From Bacteroides zhangwenhongii (GTDB taxonomy: Bacteria; Bacteroidota; Bacteroidia; Bacteroidales; Bacteroidaceae), in the NCBI RefSeq assembly GCF_009193325.2, contig NZ_CP059856.1:1302001-1366000 (forward strand): 64,000 nt of DNA, given 5' to 3'. Made by a program: the position numbers and the translations under genes. Shown piece after piece: positions 52,114 through 59,594 of the stretch. Below the pieces are notes generated by a model. The model searched no databases and was not told the origin of the DNA. It worked only from the letters and a program-made list of their open reading frames with translations. Every line of letters begins with the position of its first letter. Position 1 is the stretch's first letter.

Positions 52114-52595
52114 AGCTATATCACGGAAGTTTAGAGATAGTGAGCAATCCGGAAATCCGTACATCCAATCGGACATTGGATTATGGTATGGGATTTTATA
52201 CTACAACTTCGTTTGAACAAGCTGAAGCCTGGGTTAAGCGTAGGATAAAAGAGAAAAATGCTGATAAAGGGTATATTAATGAATATGAATTTGATAAAGG
52301 CGCTTTGGATAAATTCAATAGTTTGATTTTTGAGAATCCAACCGATGAATGGGTCGATTTTGTGATGGCTAATCGTACAAATAAGGATTTTATCCATTCA
52401 TACGATATTGTATATGGTCCGGTAGCGAATGATAGAGTATATGCCGCTTTTGCTCTTTATGAGGGAGGTTTGCTTGATAAACAAACGTTGATTGCAGAAT
52501 TGAAAGTTTATAAATTGGTAGATCAATTTTTATTCCATACCAAAGAGGCATTACGAGCAATTGTATTTATTGAAGCAAAGGAGGTGACCTTATGA
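52110..52595 (+). CDS. DUF3990 protein, ADP-ribosyltransferase-like candidate toxin
   Basis: 161 aa. Motifs resemble the H-Y-(E/Q) arrangement of ADP-ribosyltransferases: LYHGS at residues 3-7, DYGMGFYTTTSFEQAEAWV at about 24-42 (the GxGFYxT pattern), SYDIVYGPVANDRVYAAF in the centre, and LVDQFLFHTKEALRAIVFIEAKEV at the C terminus. This fits DUF3990. NAD-dependent modification of an unknown target is inferred. Both ends overlap neighbours by ATGA, so the three genes are translated as a unit. Confidence 0.78.
   Translation: MKLYHGSLEIVSNPEIRTSNRTLDYGMGFYTTTSFEQAEAWVKRRIKEKNADKGYINEYEFDKGALDKFNSLIFENPTDEWVDFVMANRTNKDFIHSYDIVYGPVANDRVYAAFALYEGGLLDKQTLIAELKVYKLVDQFLFHTKEALRAIVFIEAKEVTL
52578..52587 (+). 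promoter_or_regulatory. Full-length Shine-Dalgarno before the third cassette gene
   Basis: AAGGAGGTGA lies 4 bp before the ATG at 52592, complementary to the 16S 3' end over ten bases. Such sites are rare in Bacteroides and suggest foreign origin or a need for high expression of this protein. Confidence 0.75.
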
Positions 52596-52813
52596 ATCTG
52601 ACTATTGATCAAAAGAATCTACACCTTATTCTTCCTTCTAAAGTAAGCTGGGTGGCCGGAATGTTGGCCGAAGATAGAAATATGAGTACTTTGGAAGCAG
52701 TGAAAGCCTTTTATGCATCTGAAACCTACAAACAGTTGGAAAAGGAGGAGACAAAAATGTGGCATTTGGGGCCGGTAGCTCTCTATCAGAGTTTGCTGAA
52801 AGAAAACTTGTAA
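52592..52813 (+). CDS. Small third protein of the DUF3791/DUF3990 cassette
   Basis: 73 aa, not assigned to a named family. It starts with LTIDQKNLHLILPSKVSWVAGMLAEDRNMSTLEAVKAFYASETYKQLEKEETKMWHLGPVALYQSL, mostly helical, with a conserved-looking WHLGPVALY end. It overlaps the DUF3990 stop as ATGA and has the strongest Shine-Dalgarno in the window, which would favour its excess over the enzyme, as expected of an antitoxin. That role is inference. Confidence 0.7.
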   Translation: MNLTIDQKNLHLILPSKVSWVAGMLAEDRNMSTLEAVKAFYASETYKQLEKEETKMWHLGPVALYQSLLKENL

Positions 52814-52828
52814 TTACTTTAAAAAGAC

Positions 52829-54163
52829 ATGTTAGAGAAAAATGAAATTATACAGTCAGCCCTTCACAACCTGAAGATTGAAGAGTTGAATCCGATGCAG
52901 GAAGCGTCACTGGAACAGGCTACCGGAAGGAAAGACGTTATCTTGTTGTCGCCGACCGGCTCGGGAAAGACACTTGCCTATTTGTTGCCTTTATTGCTCA
53001 CACTAAAACCTGACAATGGCAATGTACAGGTTTTGATTCTGGTTCCTTCACGTGAGCTGGCTCTGCAGATTGATAGTGTATTTAAGGCAATGGGAACTGC
53101 TTGGAAGACCTGTTGTTGCTACGGCGGACATCCTATCGCGGAAGAAAAGAAGAGTATATCAGGCAATCATCCCGCTATTATTATCGGTACTCCGGGACGT
53201 ATTACCGACCATCTGTCTAAAGGAAATTTCAATCCCGAAACGATTGAAACTTTGATCATCGATGAATTTGATAAATCATTAGAATTCGGTTTCCATGATG
53301 AGATGGCGGAGATTATCACGCAACTGCCCGGATTGAAAAAGCGGATGTTGCTTTCTGCAACCGACGCAGAGGAGATTCCGGAATTTACAGGGCTGAACCG
53401 TACAGTCAGACTGAACTTCTTGCCGGATGCTGCCGACGAACAGGAGTCCCGTTTGAAATTGATGAAAGTACTTTCTCCGGCAAAAGATAAAGTTGATACT
53501 TTATACAATCTGCTTTGCACATTGGGAAGCAGTTCGAGCATTGTTTTCTGCAATCATCGGGATGCGGTGGATCGTGTGCAAAAACTGCTGGCGGATAAGA
53601 AACTGTTTGCCGAACGTTTTCATGGCGGTATGGAACAGCCGGATCGTGAGCGGGCATTATATAAGTTCCGTAACGGCAGTTGCCATGTGTTGATATCTAC
53701 AGACTTGGCTGCCCGTGGACTGGATATTCCGGAGATTGAGCACATCATCCACTATCACTTGCCCGTGAATGAGGAAGCCTTTACGCATCGGAACGGGCGT
53801 ACGGCACGTTGGGACGCTACCGGAACTTCTTATTTGATTCTTCATGCCGAAGAAAAACTCCCTGCCTATATCCCGGAAGATATGGAAACCGTCGCATTGC
53901 CTGAAAATCCACCCCGTCCGCCCAAATCTGTTTGGAGTACTATATATATAGGTAAGGGCAAGAAGGAAAAACTAAGCAAAATGGACATTGCCGGATTCTT
54001 GTATAAGAAAGGTAATCTGACTCGTGAAGATGTAGGAGCGATAGATGTGAAAGAGCATTATGCTTTTGTCGCTGTCCGGCGTGCAAAGGTCAAACAACTC
54101 CTGAATCTGATTCAAGGCGAGAAGATAAAAGGTGTGAAAACCATTATTGAGGAGGCAAAGTAG
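52829..54163 (+). CDS. DEAD-box RNA helicase
   Basis: 444 aa. Superfamily 2 motifs in order: Q-motif region LNPMQEASLEQA, motif I SPTGSGKT, Ia VPSRELALQ, GTPGRI, motif II reading DEFD (IIDEFDKSLEFG) instead of DEAD, motif III LSATDAEE, motif IV region SSSIVFCNH, motif V STDLAARGLDIPE and motif VI HRNGRTARW. A basic C-terminal extension follows (KSVWSTIYIGKGKKEKLSKMDIAGFLYKKGNLTREDVGAIDV), similar to DbpA-type RNA-binding domains. It unwinds RNA, probably in ribosome assembly. It follows the toxin cassette by 15 bp but looks like a core gene. Confidence 0.92.
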   Translation: MLEKNEIIQSALHNLKIEELNPMQEASLEQATGRKDVILLSPTGSGKTLAYLLPLLLTLKPDNGNVQVLILVPSRELALQIDSVFKAMGTAWKTCCCYGGHPIAEEKKSISGNHPAIIIGTPGRITDHLSKGNFNPETIETLIIDEFDKSLEFGFHDEMAEIITQLPGLKKRMLLSATDAEEIPEFTGLNRTVRLNFLPDAADEQESRLKLMKVLSPAKDKVDTLYNLLCTLGSSSSIVFCNHRDAVDRVQKLLADKKLFAERFHGGMEQPDRERALYKFRNGSCHVLISTDLAARGLDIPEIEHIIHYHLPVNEEAFTHRNGRTARWDATGTSYLILHAEEKLPAYIPEDMETVALPENPPRPPKSVWSTIYIGKGKKEKLSKMDIAGFLYKKGNLTREDVGAIDVKEHYAFVAVRRAKVKQLLNLIQGEKIKGVKTIIEEAK

Positions 54164-54281
54164 GATAGGTTGACATCTACGGATAACAATATGGTGTATA
54201 TATCCTGTATAAACCAATAAAAAGAAAGGAAAATCTGCTTTAAAACAGTATTTTTATAAGGAAAGATTTGTGCGGCGGAAA

Positions 54282-54297
54282 TAAATTCGTAAATTCG
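54282..54297 (+). promoter_or_regulatory. Tandem TAAATTCG box upstream of serC
   Basis: TAAATTCG occurs twice head to tail, 53 to 68 nt before the serC ATG. Each is one mismatch from TAnnTTTG, like the box ahead of the esterase gene, so it is a weak promoter candidate. Confidence 0.4.
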
Positions 54298-54349
54298 CAA
54301 GGTCAAAAGACAAAAGTAACGAAATTGTTAAACCAAAAACAAACTTCAA

Positions 54350-55417
54350 ATGAAAAAGCATAATTTCAATGCAGGACCTTCCATTCTTCCGCGTGAGGTG
54401 ATAGAGGATACAGCGAAGGCTATTTTAGATTTCAACGGCTCTGGTCTCTCTTTGATGGAAATCAGCCACCGCGCCAAAGACTTCCAACCTGTGGTTGACG
54501 AAGCAGAGGCATTATTCAAGGAATTACTTAATATCCCCGAAGGCTATTCGGTACTGTTCCTGGGTGGAGGTGCTAGTATGGAGTTCTGCATGGTTCCTTA
54601 TAACTTCCTGGAAAAAAAGGCTGCTTATCTGAACACAGGTGTGTGGGCTAAAAAAGCGATGAAAGAAGCTAAAGGATTTGGTGAGGTTGTAGAAGTTGCT
54701 TCCTCTGCTGAAGCTACATATACTTATATCCCCAAAGATTATACAATCCCGGCAGATGCAGATTATTTCCACATTACTACTAACAACACCATTTACGGTA
54801 CAGAATTAAAGAAAGATCTTGATTCTCCGGTTCCTATGGTTGCCGATATGTCTTCTGACATTTTCTCACGTCCGATTGACGTTTCCAAATATATCTGTAT
54901 TTATGGTGGTGCACAGAAGAACCTGGCTCCTGCCGGTGTGACATTCGTAATTGTGAAGAATGACGCTGTGGGCAAGGTTTCCCGCTACATCCCGACAATG
55001 TTGAATTATCAGACTCACATTGATGGCGGTTCTATGTTCAATACTCCTCCTGTTGTGCCTATCTACGCTGCATTGCTGACTTTGCGCTGGATCAAAGCAC
55101 AGGGTGGTGTGAAAGAAATGGAACGTCGTGCTATCGAAAAAGCTGATATGTTGTATGCAGAAATCGACCGTAATAAAATGTTCGTGGGTACTGCCGCTAA
55201 GGAAGACCGTTCACGCATGAACATCTGTTTCGTAATGGCTCCCGAATACAAAGACCTCGAAGCCGACTTCTTGAAGTTTGCTACTGAAAAAGGTATGGTA
55301 GGTATCAAGGGACACCGTTCGGTAGGTGGTTTCCGCGCATCTTGCTATAACGCTATGCCGAAAGAAAGCGTGCAGGCATTGATCGATTGTATGCAGGAAT
55401 TTGAGAAACTTCATTAA
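54350..55417 (+). CDS. serC: Phosphoserine aminotransferase
   Basis: 355 aa PLP enzyme converting 3-phosphohydroxypyruvate and glutamate to phosphoserine. The start [36 protein letters not shown], and the PLP-lysine segment [20 protein letters not shown] (Lys near residue 188) are diagnostic, as is [15 protein letters not shown] near the C terminus. Length matches the family. It is followed by a 75-nt hairpin and then serA, giving the first two steps of serine synthesis in pathway-reverse order. Confidence 0.97.
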   Translation: MKKHNFNAGPSILPREVIEDTAKAILDFNGSGLSLMEISHRAKDFQPVVDEAEALFKELLNIPEGYSVLFLGGGASMEFCMVPYNFLEKKAAYLNTGVWAKKAMKEAKGFGEVVEVASSAEATYTYIPKDYTIPADADYFHITTNNTIYGTELKKDLDSPVPMVADMSSDIFSRPIDVSKYICIYGGAQKNLAPAGVTFVIVKNDAVGKVSRYIPTMLNYQTHIDGGSMFNTPPVVPIYAALLTLRWIKAQGGVKEMERRAIEKADMLYAEIDRNKMFVGTAAKEDRSRMNICFVMAPEYKDLEADFLKFATEKGMVGIKGHRSVGGFRASCYNAMPKESVQALIDCMQEFEKLH

Positions 55418-55427
55418 TATATTATTT

Positions 55428-55502
55428 TCACCACAGATTACACGGATTGGCACAGATTTCTAAGGTTCTATAATCTGTGGAAATCTGCGTAATCTGTGGT
55501 GA
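55428..55502. repeat. 75-nt imperfect inverted repeat between serC and serA
   Basis: The outer 13 bp are perfect (TCACCACAGATTA with TAATCTGTGGTGA). Pairing continues inward with a few mismatches to CACAGATT/AATCTGTG near the loop, about 28 of 32 positions paired. The core word CACAGATTACACGGATT is a recurrent intergenic type in Bacteroides. It could attenuate or stabilise the serC-serA transcript. Confidence 0.75.
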
Positions 55503-55525
55503 GCCTTTATAAATAGAATCAGAAT

Positions 55526-56446
55526 ATGAAAGTACTTGTAGCTACTGAGAAACCGTTTGCTAAAGTTGCAGTAGACGGTATTCGTAAAGAAATAGAAGCA
55601 GCCGGATACGAGCTTGCTTTACTTGAGAAATATACAGATAAGGCCCAGTTGCTGGATGCAGTGAAAGATGCGAATGCCATTATTATCCGTAGTGATATCA
55701 TTGACGCGGAAGTGCTTGATGCCGCTAAAGAACTGAAGATTGTAGTTCGTGCCGGTGCCGGCTACGATAACGTGGATCTGGCCGCTGCCACTGCCCACAA
55801 TGTATGTGTGATGAACACTCCGGGACAGAACTCGAATGCTGTTGCCGAACTGGCTTTGGGTATGATGGTATATGCTGTCCGCAACTTCTACAACGGTACT
55901 TCCGGTACAGAATTGATGGGTAAGAAACTGGGTATTCACGCTTATGGAAACGTAGGTCGTAACGTAGCCCGCGTTGCCAAAGGTTTTGGAATGGAAGTGT
56001 ATGCTTACGATGCATTCTGCCCGAAAGAAGTAATCGAGAAAGACGGTGTGAAAGCGCTGGATTCTGCAGAAGAACTCTATAAGACTTGCCAAGTAGTGTC
56101 ATTGCATATCCCTGCAACTGCCGAAACGAAGAATTCTATCAATTATGCTTTGTTGAAGGATATGCCGAAAGGTGCGATGTTGGTCAATACTGCCCGTAAG
56201 GAAGTTATCAATGAGGCTGAGCTGATTAAATTGATGGAGGAACGTGCCGACTTCAAATATATCACAGATATTATGCCTGCCGCTAATGCGGAATTTGCAG
56301 AGAAGTTTGCCGGACGTTATTTCTCTACTCCGAAGAAGATGGGAGCGCAGACGGCCGAAGCCAATATCAATGCCGGTATTGCTGCCGCTAAACAGATTGT
56401 AGGCTTCTTGAAGGACGGTTGCGAAAAATTCCGTGTGAATAAATAA
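55526..56446 (+). CDS. serA: D-3-phosphoglycerate dehydrogenase, short form
   Basis: 306 aa D-isomer dehydrogenase. The Rossmann segment is LGIHAYGNVGRNVARVAKGFGMEVYAYD (about residues 133-160, GxGxxG-like with A-Y-G-N-V-G). RAGAGYDNVDLAAA, PGQNSNAVAELALGM and NTARKEVINE with catalytic Arg are visible. The protein ends without an ACT domain, so serine feedback inhibition of the classical type is not expected. Pairing with serC supports the 3-phosphoglycerate role rather than another hydroxyacid. A hairpin terminator follows. Confidence 0.93.
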   Translation: MKVLVATEKPFAKVAVDGIRKEIEAAGYELALLEKYTDKAQLLDAVKDANAIIIRSDIIDAEVLDAAKELKIVVRAGAGYDNVDLAAATAHNVCVMNTPGQNSNAVAELALGMMVYAVRNFYNGTSGTELMGKKLGIHAYGNVGRNVARVAKGFGMEVYAYDAFCPKEVIEKDGVKALDSAEELYKTCQVVSLHIPATAETKNSINYALLKDMPKGAMLVNTARKEVINEAELIKLMEERADFKYITDIMPAANAEFAEKFAGRYFSTPKKMGAQTAEANINAGIAAAKQIVGFLKDGCEKFRVNK

Positions 56447-56473
56447 TATTCATAGAAATAAGTAGTATATTTG

Positions 56474-56512
56474 AGCCACAGATTTTAAATAAGTCTGTGG
56501 CTTTTATTTTTT
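56474..56512 (+). terminator. Terminator after serA
   Basis: AGCCACAGA (56474-56482) pairs with TCTGTGGCT (56494-56502), followed by TTTATTTTTT. The stem reuses the CACAGA/TCTGTG word of the serC-serA repeat. Confidence 0.8.
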
Positions 56513-56532
56513 ACATCTAAAATACTAATATC

Positions 56533-57780
56533 ATGGCAATAATTAAACCTTTTAAGGGCATTCGTCCTCCGCAGGACCTGGTAGAGCAGGTCGCTTCACG
56601 TCCTTACGACGTATTGAACTCCGAAGAAGCCCGCGTAGAAGCGGAAGGTAACGAAAAGTCTCTTTATCATATCATTAAACCGGAGATTGATTTCCCGGTA
56701 GGTACAGACGAGCATGATGAGCGTGTGTATGCCAAAGCTGCAGAAAATTTCCAACTGTTTCAGGATAAAGGCTGGTTGGTGCAGGATGGCAAGGAAAACT
56801 ATTATATTTATGCCCAGACCATGAACGGGAAAACCCAATATGGATTGGTAGTCGGTGCATACGTTCCCGATTATATGAATGGGGTGATTAAAAAGCATGA
56901 ACTTACCCGCCGTGACAAAGAGGAAGACCGTATGAAGCACGTTCGTGTGAATAATGCCAACATCGAGCCTGTTTTCTTCGCTTATCCTGATAATGACAAG
57001 TTGGACGCAATCATCAAGAAGTATACGGCAGAAAAACCTGTCTACGACTTCATCGCTCCGGGTGACGGCTTCGGTCATACTTTCTGGATTGTTGACCGGG
57101 AGGAAGACATTGCCCGTATTACCGAAGAATTTGCTAAAATGCCGGCTCTTTATATTGCTGACGGCCATCATCGTTCCGCCGCCGCTGCATTGGTCGGTGC
57201 AGAAAAGGCGAAGCAGAATCCGAACCATCGTGGCGATGAAGAGTACAACTACTTTATGGCTGTCTGTTTCCCTGCCAACCAACTGACCATTATCGATTAT
57301 AATCGTGTAGTGAAAGATCTTAACGGGTTGACTCCCGGACAATTCCTTGATGCGTTAGGCAAAAACTTTATCGTAGAAGAAAAAGGGACGGATATCTACA
57401 AGCCTTCCGGTTTGCACAACTTCTCTCTTTATCTGGATAGCAAATGGTACAGCTTGACAGCTAAAGCAGGCACATATAATGACAATGATCCTATCGGTGT
57501 GTTGGACGTTACTATCTCTTCCAATTTGATTTTAGATGAGATTTTGGGAATCAAGGATTTACGCTCGGATAAACGCATCGACTTTGTGGGGGGTATCCGT
57601 GGCTTGGGAGAGCTCAAGAAGCGTGTGGATAGCGGTGAAATGAAAGTGGCTTTAGCGCTTTATCCCGTATCCATGAAACAGTTGATGGATATTGCCGATA
57701 CTGGTAATATCATGCCACCGAAAACCACTTGGTTTGAACCCAAACTCCGTTCGGGACTTGTGATTCATAAGTTGGATTAA
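56533..57780 (+). CDS. DUF1015 family protein
   Basis: 415 aa, matching COG4198/DUF1015: MAIIKPFKGIRPPQDLVEQVASRPYDVLNSEEA at the N terminus, the ELTRRDKEEDRMKHVRVNNANIEPVFFAY block, IADGHHRSAAAAL, and FVGGIRGLGELKKRVDSGEMKVALALYPVSMKQLMDIADTGNIMPPKTTWFEPKLRSGLVI. The DGHHR segment looks catalytic or metal-binding. It follows serC-serA, so a link to serine metabolism is commonly inferred, but the activity is not known to me. There is no serB in the window. A terminator between serA and this gene allows separate control. Confidence 0.9.
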   Translation: MAIIKPFKGIRPPQDLVEQVASRPYDVLNSEEARVEAEGNEKSLYHIIKPEIDFPVGTDEHDERVYAKAAENFQLFQDKGWLVQDGKENYYIYAQTMNGKTQYGLVVGAYVPDYMNGVIKKHELTRRDKEEDRMKHVRVNNANIEPVFFAYPDNDKLDAIIKKYTAEKPVYDFIAPGDGFGHTFWIVDREEDIARITEEFAKMPALYIADGHHRSAAAALVGAEKAKQNPNHRGDEEYNYFMAVCFPANQLTIIDYNRVVKDLNGLTPGQFLDALGKNFIVEEKGTDIYKPSGLHNFSLYLDSKWYSLTAKAGTYNDNDPIGVLDVTISSNLILDEILGIKDLRSDKRIDFVGGIRGLGELKKRVDSGEMKVALALYPVSMKQLMDIADTGNIMPPKTTWFEPKLRSGLVIHKLD

Positions 57781-57821
57781 TAACTGTCATCTTATAACAA
57801 GAGCTGATATCTTATAAAATT

Positions 57822-57873
57822 GAGCGGTCGATCTGTTGCAATCATACGGTTAATTGCGTCAGATCGACCGCTT
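57822..57873. terminator. Long hairpin after the DUF1015 gene
   Basis: A 14-bp stem (57822-57835 with 57860-57873, one G-U, core GCGGTCGATCTG) continues past a two-base mismatch as GCAAT/ATTGC. There is no T-run, so it is either a factor-assisted terminator or a structured RNA. Confidence 0.55.
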
Positions 57874-57888
57874 GTTTCCATGAAAAAG

Positions 57889-57916
57889 AGCGGTTGTTTA
57901 TAGCGAAACGACTGCT
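57889..57916. repeat. Second, related hairpin before yigZ-like gene
   Basis: AGCGGTTGTTT pairs with AAACGACTGCT around ATAGCG (two G-U pairs). Its left arm repeats the GAGCGGT word of the first hairpin. Confidence 0.5.
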
Positions 57917-58002
57917 CCTTTGTGCCACATCAACCGTATATTTGTGGCAAACGTATCATTTAATATTTCCAAACGACAGATGGTATTTTCCGTGTAAAGC
58001 CG

Positions 58003-58010
58003 TATCTTTG
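58003..58010 (+). promoter_or_regulatory. -7 box (TATCTTTG) abutting the yigZ-like start
   Basis: An exact consensus ends only 4 nt before the ATG at 58015, so the transcript would have little or no 5' leader. Confidence 0.6.
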
Positions 58011-58014
58011 CAAC

Positions 58015-58632
58015 ATGACTGCTGAAGATACTTATAAAACCATCTCCGAACCCTCTGAAGGTATTTATACGGAAAAGCGAAGCAAGTTTATCGCTATCGC
58101 TCTTCCTGTGCGTAGCCTCGATGAAATAAAGGCGCATCTTGAAACGTATCAGAAGAAATACTATGATGCGCGCCATGTGTGTTATGCCTATATGCTCGGA
58201 GCGGCACGCAAGGATTTTCGGGCCAATGATAACGGAGAGCCTTCGGGTACTGCAGGAAAACCGATTCTCGGACAAATCAATTCGAACGAGTTGACAGATA
58301 TATTGATCATTGTAGTCCGTTATTTCGGTGGAATCAAGTTGGGCACAAGCGGATTGATTGTAGCTTACAAGGCTGCTGCTGCCGAAGCCATTGCTGCCGC
58401 TACAATCATAGAAAAAACAGTGGACGAGGAAGTGACTGTTATGTTTGAGTATCCTTTTATGAATGATATGATGCGTATCGTGAAGGAAGAAGAACCGGAA
58501 ATACTCAATCAGTCGTATGATATGGATTGCAGTATGACATTGCGCATTCGTCGTTCGATGATGGCGAAACTGCGTGCCCGGCTGGAAAAGGTAGAAACAG
58601 CTCGGATTTTGGATGAAAAAGAAAATCATTGA
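58015..58632 (+). CDS. YigZ/IMPACT family protein
   Basis: 205 aa. Family motifs are IYTEKRSKFIAIALPV, KKYYDARHVCYAYMLGAARKDFRANDNGEPSGTAGKPIL and VVRYFGGIKLGTSGLIVAYKAAA, the IMPACT N-terminal fold, followed by the DUF1949-type C-terminal domain. Homologues associate with translation or act as dipeptidase/regulatory proteins; function in Bacteroides is unknown. Its promoter is almost at the start codon. Confidence 0.92.
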   Translation: MTAEDTYKTISEPSEGIYTEKRSKFIAIALPVRSLDEIKAHLETYQKKYYDARHVCYAYMLGAARKDFRANDNGEPSGTAGKPILGQINSNELTDILIIVVRYFGGIKLGTSGLIVAYKAAAAEAIAAATIIEKTVDEEVTVMFEYPFMNDMMRIVKEEEPEILNQSYDMDCSMTLRIRRSMMAKLRARLEKVETARILDEKENH

Positions 58633-58693
58633 ATGGAAAAGTGCCAATTAATATACTGAAAGTAAAATAGGAGAGAAAGAGAATTTGAACCGG

Positions 58694-59491
58694 ATGAGAA
58701 AGAAATACTACATGATATCGAGATTGCTTTTGCTTTTTCTTGTGTGGAACGGTGTACAAGCCTATGCACAGGAAGCTCAAAAGTTTGCTCCCAACAACAT
58801 TCCTGTTCCTTGGTATTCGCAGAAAATAGCGGGATATCCTTATTCGCATTGTTCTCTAGCTTCCTCGTTAATGGTCTTTGATTATTTTAAAGGGATGACG
58901 GCTGATACGCAACGCACAGCTCAGGATGCAGAACAGAAACTGATTGAATATCAGCGGAATTACTTTCTGAAAAAGCGCGCTCCTTTCCGTCGTCGCACTT
59001 CGATAGGGCAAGGAGGATACTATTCTTTTGAAATTGATTCTTTGGCACGCTATTATGAAAACATGATAAGTGCCGAACATTTCCAGCAGAAAGATTATCG
59101 GATATTGAAAGATTATATCGATCGTGGTATACCTGTGCTTGTGAATGTGAGATATACAGGTGCGGTTCGTGGTTTGCGTCCCGGTCCGAGAGGACATTGG
59201 ATGGTACTTCGCGGTATTGATGACAAATATGTGTGGGTGAATGATCCCGGACGTTCACCGGAGATGCGGAGCAAAGGGGAAAACATCTGTTACCCTATTA
59301 AGAAACAGTCGGGCAATCCTTCTTATTTTGATGGTTGCTGGACGGGACGATTTATCGTAGTCACTCCCGGAGAATGGATACGGAACTCCCTGTTTGCACA
59401 AGTCGGCAAGCTCCCTCCGTTGGAAGAGGTGACCCATATCCTTCCTCCGGTTGTACCGTCTGCAATTTTGCCGCAGGTTATCAATCAGTAG
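58694..59491 (+). CDS. Secreted C39-like cysteine peptidase
   Basis: 265 aa from the ATG at 58694 (a TTG three codons upstream is also open). Signal peptide about 1-27 (LLLLFLVWNGVQAYAQ). The papain-like C39_2 layout is seen: catalytic Cys in YPYSHCSLASSLMVFDYF (about residue 52), His in GHWMVLRGID, and Asp in VNDPG, with LVNVRYTGAVRG between. A periplasmic or secreted protease or transglutaminase-like enzyme is likely; substrate unknown. It follows the YigZ-like gene on the same strand. Confidence 0.82.
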   Translation: MRKKYYMISRLLLLFLVWNGVQAYAQEAQKFAPNNIPVPWYSQKIAGYPYSHCSLASSLMVFDYFKGMTADTQRTAQDAEQKLIEYQRNYFLKKRAPFRRRTSIGQGGYYSFEIDSLARYYENMISAEHFQQKDYRILKDYIDRGIPVLVNVRYTGAVRGLRPGPRGHWMVLRGIDDKYVWVNDPGRSPEMRSKGENICYPIKKQSGNPSYFDGCWTGRFIVVTPGEWIRNSLFAQVGKLPPLEEVTHILPPVVPSAILPQVINQ

Positions 59492-59594
59492 GAGTTGCTT
59501 ATGGCCTATATATAATAAGGAAGATAGCAGTCGCAGAGATAGGATAAAATTAGATTAAGATAAAAACAGTTGTAGCAAAATAAAGAAAAAATAT

